Of a stretch of DNA of 64,000 nt, positions 27,759-34,905 are shown one piece after another (positions within the stretch are counted from its first letter, which is position 1; each line of letters begins with the position of its first letter). The stretch spans positions 1-64,000 of the forward strand of contig JANYKN010000188.1 in assembly GCA_025361565.1 (NCBI GenBank), written 5' to 3'. The DNA is from Bacteroidota bacterium (lineage in GTDB: Bacteria; Bacteroidota; Bacteroidia; Bacteroidales; NBLH01). The notes beneath the pieces are model-generated. The model worked only from the letters and a program-made list of their open reading frames with translations. It was not told the DNA's origin and ran no database searches. The position numbers and the translations under genes were made by a program.

Positions 27759-27821
27759 AAGGGTAGTAATGAAATCAATATAATAATTTGGAATGAGTTG
27801 ATTATTCTACCCTTATAAAAA
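27759..27821 (+). terminator. Imperfect terminator hairpin after precursor 1
   Basis: AAGGGTAG (27759-27766) pairs with CTACCCTT (27807-27814). Further pairing of ATCAA with TTGAT lies inside the loop, and an A/T-rich tail follows. It lies 37 bp after the precursor stop and would favour a short, abundant precursor transcript. Confidence 0.5.
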
Positions 27822-27943
27822 AATGTATCAAACTATATAGTTAATAATGGCGTTCGTATAAAACATATAGCCAAAAATAAAGATGGAATTGCGTTCCTTT
27901 TCTCTTACATTAATAATAGGACAGTTTCTAAAGAAGATCTTAA

Positions 27944-29704
27944 ATGAAAAAAATTTGTATTTTTATTTTGATGCTGTCCAATTTTAATTCTATTTCACAG
28001 ATTGGAAATCAAAGAAAGGCAGAAAACGCTGAAGCTTTCATAAGGTTATACGGCTATATTCAATATTTTTATCCTATTGAAAAGCCAGATTCATTTGATT
28101 GGAGCAAGTTTTCTCTTTATGGCCTAAAAAAAGTGATATACTCGAAAAATGATCAAGAATTAATAGCGAATTTAAATTTAGTATTTTTGCTGGTAGCTCC
28201 AAATCTGGAAATTGGACTGAAACAAAATCAGCCTAGATTGCCCAAATTAACCAAAAAATCGAAAAATGGATATCGGTTTTGGCAATATCAAGGTATGAAC
28301 TTACATTATACAAAAAATAGTGTTTATAAACGAAAACTCGTTAGATATTATTCCTCAAAACATGATAGTGTTTCATCAACACTAATTTTTCCACAAGTTC
28401 CTAAAAATGGTGAAATCATTTCCCGAAGTATATCAAAATCTTTAATTTGCTTTTTCCCGGTCAGTATATCAGAGAATGAGAAAAATGTTTTTGCAGATCA
28501 AAAAAAAACAAAAAAATTTATTGAACAAATTAACCTATTGTTTAAAAATTCGAATAGTGTTGAGGATACTTGTTATCGTTTGGCCTATATTTCTGAAATA
28601 TGGAATTTAACCAGACATTTCTATCCTTTTCATGATAAAACTACTGTCAATTGGGATGAATCATTATCTGAAACTATAAATAAGTGTTTGATTTCAAATA
28701 ACCAATCGGACTTTTCAAAAACAAAGTTCTTATTAGTTTCACAAATGAATGATGGTCATACTTGTGTTGATGGAAGCTATTCTGGACTTCCATTTAGCGT
28801 TTTGAATATTGGGAATGAATATTATGTTGATAACATAAGATTTCCTAATAATCTTAGGCATGGCGATAAAATCCTATTTATAAATTCGAAATCTGCCAAA
28901 TCATATTTTACTGAAAGTAAGAAATATTACTCTGGTTCTGAACAGCTTAAAAATGTAATGATCAATTTGTATTTTGGGTATGGCGATAGAAATGAGAATT
29001 TAGAGATTCAATTTCTAAGAGAAGGTGACACTATCTGTGAAAATGTAAAAAGAGAAGTAATGGGTTTTATTTGTCAATCAAAGGATGAAAAACCTTTGAC
29101 CAGTAATTTTAAGATTTGTGCTGATTCTATTTACTATATAAATATGGCTAATGCAGACGAAATGATGTTTCTTTCAAAAATGGACGATCTCCTGCATGCA
29201 AAAGGAATCATTTTTGACTTCAGATCATTTCCAGGTCCTTTTAGAGATAATATACTTGCCCATTTATGTAAAGATACAATGGAAACGCCCTATTTCTATA
29301 CACCCCAAATAATATACCCAGATCAAGAGCAATTGAAATTTGATACCGCAACATGGTTCCTTTATCCACAAAAACCATATTTGACCTGCAAAAAAGCATT
29401 TTTGATTAACGGCAAAGCAATCAGTGCTTGCGAAACCCAGATTTCGTTTGTAAAGCAATATAAACTTGGGCCGCTTATAGGACAGGAAACAGCCGGGGCA
29501 AATGGAAACTATATTGTTATGAAATTTTTAGATGTAGCCAGTTTAACATGGACTGGTTTACGTGTCGTTGATAAAGACGGTCACTTGACTATGGTTGATG
29601 GTTACAAGCCGGATATTGAAGTTATGCCCACACTTGAAGGGTTTAAAGCAGGAAGGGATGAAGTATTGGAGCGGGCAATGGAATATATTAATACTGGAAA
29701 ATAA
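27944..29704 (+). CDS. Secreted S41 family peptidase (S41B-like), lanthipeptide locus
   Basis: The 586-residue protein starts with a signal peptide (MKKICIFILMLSNFNSISQI). The C-terminal half has the S41 core: QMNDGHTCVDG near residue 265 with the catalytic-type His, and AISACETQISF near 490 with the presumed nucleophile Ser. GQETAGANGNYI follows where CtpA-type enzymes carry Lys, so the site looks like the Ser-His type (S41B/tricorn-like). The end, GRDEVLERAMEYIN, closely matches the paralogue at 31358. Residues 20-250 are unassigned. It lies between precursor genes, so maturation or turnover of the exported peptide is plausible but unproven. Confidence 0.82.
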   Translation: MKKICIFILMLSNFNSISQIGNQRKAENAEAFIRLYGYIQYFYPIEKPDSFDWSKFSLYGLKKVIYSKNDQELIANLNLVFLLVAPNLEIGLKQNQPRLPKLTKKSKNGYRFWQYQGMNLHYTKNSVYKRKLVRYYSSKHDSVSSTLIFPQVPKNGEIISRSISKSLICFFPVSISENEKNVFADQKKTKKFIEQINLLFKNSNSVEDTCYRLAYISEIWNLTRHFYPFHDKTTVNWDESLSETINKCLISNNQSDFSKTKFLLVSQMNDGHTCVDGSYSGLPFSVLNIGNEYYVDNIRFPNNLRHGDKILFINSKSAKSYFTESKKYYSGSEQLKNVMINLYFGYGDRNENLEIQFLREGDTICENVKREVMGFICQSKDEKPLTSNFKICADSIYYINMANADEMMFLSKMDDLLHAKGIIFDFRSFPGPFRDNILAHLCKDTMETPYFYTPQIIYPDQEQLKFDTATWFLYPQKPYLTCKKAFLINGKAISACETQISFVKQYKLGPLIGQETAGANGNYIVMKFLDVASLTWTGLRVVDKDGHLTMVDGYKPDIEVMPTLEGFKAGRDEVLERAMEYINTGK

Positions 29705-29754
29705 TTAATATGCAAAACAAGTTTTGAAAACAGATATTTAAAAATAGTTCTAAT

Positions 29755-29963
29755 AATGAAATTTTACTTGGGAAAATTGCTGAATGTCTAAATAATAATA
29801 ATTTTAATCAAAATCCAGGATTAATAAGAGGTAATTTTGGTGTGGCTGTCTTCTTTTTTTACTATGCATTATTTAAAAAAAAGAGATCTATGAAACCACA
29901 CACAGAATAATTAAGGGTGTTTTTGACCAAATTAGTTATGGATATTCTATAAATGAAAGATAA
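29755..29963 (+). pseudogene. Frameshifted N-terminal remnant of a LanC cyclase gene
   Basis: Read from 29755, one frame gives NNFNQNPGLIRGNFGVAVFF and continues FYYALFKKK, then stops at 29908. Moving one frame at the run of eight A (29874-29882) gives KKEIYETTHRIIKGVFDQIS then YGYSINER before a stop at 29961. Together they align with the N-terminus of the intact LanC at 33697 (GGDAGVSLFLSYYAKYSKKD and DIFDEISDGYSY). Only about 70 residues remain and no zinc ligands follow. This is a decayed duplicate, a trace of a second cyclase gene. Confidence 0.75.
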
Positions 29964-30109
29964 TAAATTGAAAGACTATTTAGTAAGCAATACATGACTA
30001 AAATCATGCGTATAATGACTTGTAGGTATGCAAATTTTGACTATTTATTTTGAGAAGCAAATATTGGTTTGCTTAAATTAAACAATTAATATTTTTTAAA
30101 ACTAAGAAC

Positions 30110-30298
30110 ATTAAGAAAGAATTTAAGAAAAAATTGAGCTTGAATAAGCAAACAATTGACAGGTTAATTGAAAATATGATGAATAATATTAAAGGAGGTC
30201 AGACAGAAATTTCAAAGTATCCCTATTGCCCCGGAACCCAAGATACAAGCTGCCTTCCTCCAGCAACACAAATTTGCAATATAATCGGCCGACTTTAA
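30110..30298 (+). CDS. Class I lanthipeptide precursor-like peptide with ATT in place of the start codon
   Basis: A 62-codon frame matches the two intact precursors: codon 2 onward reads KKEFKKKLSLNKQTIDRL, Gly-Gly is at residues 29-30 (NNIKGG), and a core of 32 residues follows with three Cys, four Thr and two Ser (CPGTQDTSCL, ATQICN). The codon matching the others' ATG is ATT (30110-30112) and there is no in-frame ATG upstream before a stop. The two internal ATG codons at positions 23-24 would remove most of the leader. The conserved upstream palindrome is also missing. It is either read from the rare ATT start or silent. A terminator-like hairpin follows at 30324. Confidence 0.6.
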   Translation: MKKEFKKKLSLNKQTIDRLIENMMNNIKGGQTEISKYPYCPGTQDTSCLPPATQICNIIGRL

Positions 30299-30323
30299 TA
30301 ATTTCACACTAAAAATAAATCAT

Positions 30324-30356
30324 CCCCGAGGCATAGCCTCGAGGAATTCTTTTGAT
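30324..30356 (+). terminator. Terminator hairpin after the ATT-start precursor
   Basis: CCCCGAGGC (30324-30332) pairs with GCCTCGAGG (30336-30344) with one mismatch and an ATA loop, followed by AATTCTTTTGATT. The hairpin is GC-rich against an AT-rich background. Confidence 0.65.
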
Positions 30357-30461
30357 TAAATCTTTAAAAGCCCAAGCTTATCATCTATGATGAAGTGTTG
30401 GATAAAATAAGAAGCTAAATAGTTTTATGAAATTTCAGGTTTGAGAAATCCATTAATATTG

Positions 30462-30473
30462 AATTGTGCAATT
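30462..30473 (+). promoter_or_regulatory. Conserved palindrome upstream of lanthipeptide precursor 2
   Basis: AATTGTGCAATT lies 43 bp before the start codon and differs by one central base from the perfect palindrome upstream of precursor 1. Similar sequence continues from it to the start codon in both genes. Confidence 0.5.
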
Positions 30474-30516
30474 GTTTATATATAGGTTTATTATTTAACA
30501 TTTAAAAATTATTAAA

Positions 30517-30723
30517 ATGAAAAAAGAATTTAAGAAAAAATTGAGCTTGAATAAGCAGATAGTATCCAAGCTAAATGAAGATGAATTGTCGATATTAAAA
30601 GGCGGCCAAGCAGAAAGCGGCGATGTTTGTAATACTAAATCTGTGAGAATGAGGTGTTGCCCTGCTTCAGACGCATTTTCTTGTGGTTGTGAAACAATAT
30701 TTAGTGTATTTATTTGCGGATAA
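30517..30723 (+). CDS. Class I lanthipeptide precursor 2 (double-glycine leader)
   Basis: The 68-residue peptide shares the leader MKKEFKKKLSLNKQ with precursor 1 and ends its leader at ILKGG (residues 29-30). The 38-residue core starts QAESGDVC and has six Cys, including a Cys-Cys pair (RMRCCPAS), CGC and a near-terminal ICG, plus several Ser and Thr. The cores of the two precursors differ strongly while the leaders are almost identical, as expected when one enzyme set processes several products. The 5' untranslated region is nearly the same as that of precursor 1. A decayed copy of the core follows at 30757. Confidence 0.85.
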   Translation: MKKEFKKKLSLNKQIVSKLNEDELSILKGGQAESGDVCNTKSVRMRCCPASDAFSCGCETIFSVFICG

Positions 30724-30756
30724 TTAATAAAAGATTGCATCCATTGCAGCATATAT

Positions 30757-30879
30757 AAAGGAAGTCAAATGAAAAGCGGTAATGTTTATGATGCTCAATC
30801 TGTGAGAATGACATGTTGAACATAATAATGTAGTTCAGGTTATTGCTATATCGATATAACTTGTACAACTGCGTGTTAG
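30757..30879 (+). pseudogene. Decayed tandem copy of a lanthipeptide precursor core
   Basis: In one continuous frame the stretch reads KGSQMKSGNVYDAQSVRMTC, stop, Thr, two stops, then CSSGYCYIDITCTTAC and a final stop. The first part matches KGGQAESGDVCNTKSVRMRC of precursor 2, including the TGT-TGC pair that here became TGT-TGA. The second part is a Cys/Thr-rich core end. No leader precedes it. It is a duplicated core with nonsense changes. Confidence 0.7.
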
Positions 30880-30891
30880 TAGCTCAAAAAG

Positions 30892-30926
30892 AAACAAATA
30901 GTGCAGCTCTGCTGCACTATTTGTTT
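30892..30926. terminator. Perfect 16-bp hairpin after the precursor cluster
   Basis: AAACAAATAGTGCAGC (30892-30907) and its exact inverse complement (30911-30926) are separated by TCT. On the minus strand the hairpin is followed by TTTCTTTTT; on the plus strand no clear U run follows. It is a strong transcription or RNA-end barrier after the precursor genes. Confidence 0.7.
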
Positions 30927-31357
30927 GGTGGTGTGTTTGGGGCTTCAAAACCCTAAATTGGTAAATTGTGAAGTAAAGATTTAAAAAATATTTTATTTAT
31001 TTTTTGGGAATGGCATCGTTTTACAGATTAAATCCTTATTTAAATCTGTTGAAAAGGAATATTTAAATTAAAATACATTGAAGGATGAAAATTCAAAAGA
31101 TTATAAAAAGCATTTTTGTTTTACAAAACTGTGGTTGTGAAAGTTTCTCAAAAATTAAAATATGAAAACCAATTTAAATTAATGTATCCAAAGTGTCTCT
31201 ATAAAAATAGAGTCATAACAATTGAATATAATTTTGTATTATAAGAAACGATTGGATAAAGCAGTTTGATGTTATAGTTTCATTATAAATAAATTCACCT
31301 AGAAGCTTTACTATAAATAGGAAGGTACAATTTCATATTAACTTAATTTGATTAAAA
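30927..31357. other. Intergenic region upstream of the second S41 peptidase
   Basis: About 430 bp of AT-rich sequence. The only short frame noted (31085 onward, 26 codons, with LQNCGCESF) has no Gly-Gly leader and is not called. No consensus promoter or RNA gene was recognised. Confidence 0.4.
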
Positions 31358-33592
31358 ATGAGAAAAGTGGAAATACATATGTTATTATGGCTACTAATTT
31401 TATCATCAGCAACTTGTCAAACTAGTACTTCAGATATAGATTTCAACTTTGGTTTTGAGAAAACCACCTCTAATGAAAATCTACCAGATAATTGGAATCT
31501 AAATAGTGTAGGTTGCGATATAAGCATAGATACATTAATCAAACATAGTGGCAAAAATTCGTTAAGGATTGATGGTTTTTATAGCAAACCCCCAATTTAT
31601 AATCTTAGTATTTCATTTGAGATACCATCTCAATACAAAGGAAAAGAAATCGAGTTAAGGGCATACATGAAACAGAAAAATATTAAAGACGGATCGGTTG
31701 GATTAATTTTAAAGATAGATGGAGAGGATGGCCCCTTAAAATTTGAAAATATGCATGATAAAAATAATTCTGGAACAATTGATTGGAAAAAGTACTCTAT
31801 AAAAATACCTTTTCCTAAGGAAACTAAAACTATATCTATAGGAGCGTTAAATTCAGGGAAAGGACAACTTTGGGTAGACGATTTTGAAATATTAATTGAT
31901 GGAAAGGATATTATACAAGCTGAAAAGAAAGAAATAAAATACAATGCTGAAAAAGACCATGAATTTGACAAAAGTTCAAAAATTGAATCGATTAAAATCA
32001 ATGAGCAAAATATTGAAAACTTAGCGCTGCTTTGTAAAGTATGGGGCTTTTTGAAATATTATCATCCAAACATTGCAAAAGGGGATTACAATTGGGATTA
32101 TGAATTATTCAGAGTCTTACCTGACATTATTAATGCTGAAAGCACAAGCGAAAGGGATAAAATTCTATCGGATTGGATAAAGGGCCTTGGGAACTTTGAA
32201 GTAAACAAAGATATAGAAAAAGTAACGGGTAATATTAAAATAAAGGCTGACATTGACTGGATTGTCAATTCCAAGTTAAATCAAGATTTGGTGAATCAAT
32301 TAACAAAAGTAAAAAATGCAAAAAGAACTTCTCAGCAATATTATATTAGATTTAAAGAAGGCATTGGAAACCCTATTTTTAAAAATGAAAATGCATATAT
32401 TGAAATGAAATTCCCCGATACCGGTTATAGATTATTATCACTTTTTCGATATTGGAATATTATTCAATACTATTTCCCTTACAAAAATTTAATTGAAGAG
32501 GATTGGAAAGCTGTATTGAAAGAGTTTGTGCCAAAATTTATAAATGTTCAAAACGAACTTGAATACAAACTTTCGATATTGAAATTAATTGCACGGATTC
32601 ACGATTCACACGCAAATATATGGGGTGTAGATGGAACCTTAAATAAATTCAACGGAATTAATTGTGTTCCAGTTGAAATTTCATTTATTGAAAATCAGGC
32701 TATCGTATCAGGTTATTATGATGAAGTTTTGGGGGAGAAATCTGGTCTTTTAAAAGGTGATGTAATTTCGAGAGTCAATAATCATTTAATTGGTGATATA
32801 GTAAAAGAGAAGTTGGAATATTTCCCAGCTTCGAATTATACTACCCAATTGAGGAATATTTCACCAAATTTGTTGAGGACAAATGATTCCATAATAAAGG
32901 TTCAACTTGTCCGAAACGGAAATACCGAAATACAAGAATTCAAGACTTATTCAATTAAAAAAATCAATTTTTATAAAAAATTCCAAAATAATGATACTTG
33001 CTTCAAAATCATCAACCATAATATAGCCTACCTTTATCTTGGGTCAATAAGGAGCGGATATCTACCAGAAATAATGACTAAAATAATTAATAAAAAAGGT
33101 TTAATAATAGATATTAGATGTTATCCGACTGATTTTATGGTTTTTAGTTTGGGTGAATATCTATTACCAGAAAGTACAGCATTTGTTGAATTCTCACATG
33201 GGAATATTAATAATCCTGGTTTATTTGCAATAAAGGAAAAACTTGAAGTTGGCAAGAAAAATGAAAATTGTTACAAAGGAAAAATTGTAATATTAGTTAA
33301 CGAAATTACTCAAAGCCAGGCAGAATATACTGCGATGGCCTTTAGGGTTGCTCCCAAAGCTATATTAATAGGATCTACAACTGCCGGCGCTGATGGAAAT
33401 GTATCAGAAATTTATCTGCCTGGAGGCATAAAGACGATGATTAGCGGCATTGGCGTTTATTACCCTGACGGAAGGGAAACTCAAAGAGTTGGTATAATTC
33501 CTGATATTGAGGTAAAGCCTACAATTGATGGTATTAAACAAAACAGAGATGAAGTTCTTGAAAAGGCTATTCAAATAATTAATAACAAATAG
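31358..33592 (+). CDS. Exported S41 family peptidase with N-terminal beta domain and PDZ-like segment
   Basis: The 744-residue protein has a hydrophobic N-terminus ending SSATCQ, which may be a lipoprotein site. Residues 25-195 look like a carbohydrate-binding-module-like beta sandwich (GFEKTTSNENLPDNWNLNS, LWVDDFEILIDG). The S41 region follows: ARIHDSHANIWG near residue 420 with the His, a PDZ-like stretch GEKSGLLKGDVISRVNNH near 465, and EITQSQAEYTAMAF near 650 with the presumed nucleophile Ser. STTAGADGN replaces the Lys motif of CtpA. Its C-terminus resembles that of the peptidase at 27944. It lies just before lanC, so a role with the exported peptide is inferred from position only. Confidence 0.83.
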   Translation: MRKVEIHMLLWLLILSSATCQTSTSDIDFNFGFEKTTSNENLPDNWNLNSVGCDISIDTLIKHSGKNSLRIDGFYSKPPIYNLSISFEIPSQYKGKEIELRAYMKQKNIKDGSVGLILKIDGEDGPLKFENMHDKNNSGTIDWKKYSIKIPFPKETKTISIGALNSGKGQLWVDDFEILIDGKDIIQAEKKEIKYNAEKDHEFDKSSKIESIKINEQNIENLALLCKVWGFLKYYHPNIAKGDYNWDYELFRVLPDIINAESTSERDKILSDWIKGLGNFEVNKDIEKVTGNIKIKADIDWIVNSKLNQDLVNQLTKVKNAKRTSQQYYIRFKEGIGNPIFKNENAYIEMKFPDTGYRLLSLFRYWNIIQYYFPYKNLIEEDWKAVLKEFVPKFINVQNELEYKLSILKLIARIHDSHANIWGVDGTLNKFNGINCVPVEISFIENQAIVSGYYDEVLGEKSGLLKGDVISRVNNHLIGDIVKEKLEYFPASNYTTQLRNISPNLLRTNDSIIKVQLVRNGNTEIQEFKTYSIKKINFYKKFQNNDTCFKIINHNIAYLYLGSIRSGYLPEIMTKIINKKGLIIDIRCYPTDFMVFSLGEYLLPESTAFVEFSHGNINNPGLFAIKEKLEVGKKNENCYKGKIVILVNEITQSQAEYTAMAFRVAPKAILIGSTTAGADGNVSEIYLPGGIKTMISGIGVYYPDGRETQRVGIIPDIEVKPTIDGIKQNRDEVLEKAIQIINNK

Positions 33593-33696
33593 AAAGAAGA
33601 GATGCAAGAACACTAAAAATTGTACACCGAATTAATTAGCTAGAGAAACCCTAGTATAATATAGCTGAATATTTTATTAATTTAAAATACAACATA

Positions 33697-34899
33697 ATGA
33701 TAGATGGTAAAAAGAAAGAGATTTCCGAAAAAATTCATGAGATTGCTCTAATTTTTCATGATTTTACTGTCAAAAATAACGTGAACCTAATGGGTGGAGA
33801 TGCAGGAGTGTCTTTATTTTTAAGTTATTATGCAAAATATTCAAAAAAAGATGAGTATGCAGAAAAATCAATTAATATTGTTTCTGATATCTTCGATGAA
33901 ATAAGTGATGGATATTCTTATCCGACTTTTGCAGGAGGTTTGGCAGGAATTGGATGGCTTATAGAATTCCTAGCTCAAAATGATTTTCTAGAAGTTAATA
34001 CAAACGAAACTATAGGAGATTTGGATGAGCATCTTTATTCAATTATGATTAAAGAAATGAAACAAAACAAATTTGACTATTTACATGCATCAGGAGGGAT
34101 TGCTTTATATTTCTTAAAGCGGGATTCACTGCTTGATCGAAATAAATACATAAGTGAATTTGTTGATCTGCTTGCTTTATCATCGATTAAAAAAGAAAAT
34201 CACAATAAATGGATATCGAGCATATTTGTTGGTTATGACAAAGAAGAGGACGTTTATAATTTAAGCATGTCCCATGGCATTGCCAGTATCATTTCTATTC
34301 TACTCAAAATTTATTTAAAGGGCATAAACAAAGATAAAGTATTTGAATTATTAAAAGGAGCTATCAATTATTTACTAATAAATCAATTGGATATAACAGA
34401 TAATATATCCTATTTCCCAGACTCTGTTTCACTAATTGACACAAAAGGCCACAGTACTAGATTGGCTTGGTGTTATGGAGATTTAGGAATTTCAGTAGCA
34501 TTATGGAATGCTTCAATTGCATTGAATGATAAGGCACTAGAGCAAAAAGCAATTGAAATATTATTACATTCTGCCAAAAGAAAGAATTTAACAGAGAATT
34601 ATGTTATGGATGCCTGTTTGTGTCATGGAACAACAGGGATTGCACATATTTTTAACCGAATGTTTATTAATACTGGAATTTCGGAATTTGAGGAAGCATC
34701 CGAATATTGGTTTAATGAAACCCTAAAAATGGCTAAGTTTGAAGATGGCCTGGCAGGTTTTAAATCATGGCGGACAGAAGAGCGTGGCTGGAAAAATGAT
34801 TATGGCTTTCTTGAAGGCATAGCAGGAATCGGCCTTGCTTTGATTTCAGCTATTTCAGATATTGAACCTTCATGGGATGAATGTTTATTGTTAAGCTAA
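33697..34899 (+). CDS. lanC: Lanthionine synthetase LanC-like cyclase
   Basis: The 400-residue cyclase should form thioether rings by adding Cys thiols to dehydrated Ser and Thr in the precursors. The three zinc ligands are visible: Cys259 in WCYGDLGIS and Cys309-His310 in CLCHGTTGIAH. Repeated GG-containing helix turns (AGGLAGIGW, ASGGIALYF, SMSHGIASI, LEGIAGIGLAL) mark the double-barrel fold. Length is normal for LanC. It stands 6 bp before lanB, clearly in one operon. A broken duplicate of its N-terminus lies at 29755-29963. Confidence 0.93.
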   Translation: MIDGKKKEISEKIHEIALIFHDFTVKNNVNLMGGDAGVSLFLSYYAKYSKKDEYAEKSINIVSDIFDEISDGYSYPTFAGGLAGIGWLIEFLAQNDFLEVNTNETIGDLDEHLYSIMIKEMKQNKFDYLHASGGIALYFLKRDSLLDRNKYISEFVDLLALSSIKKENHNKWISSIFVGYDKEEDVYNLSMSHGIASIISILLKIYLKGINKDKVFELLKGAINYLLINQLDITDNISYFPDSVSLIDTKGHSTRLAWCYGDLGISVALWNASIALNDKALEQKAIEILLHSAKRKNLTENYVMDACLCHGTTGIAHIFNRMFINTGISEFEEASEYWFNETLKMAKFEDGLAGFKSWRTEERGWKNDYGFLEGIAGIGLALISAISDIEPSWDECLLLS

Positions 34900-34905
34900 T
34901 ATATT

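Noticed and set aside
31085-31165. Short frame with LQNCGCESF as another lanthipeptide precursor
   Set aside because: No KKLSLNK leader, no Gly-Gly site and no similarity to the neighbouring precursors; kept out.
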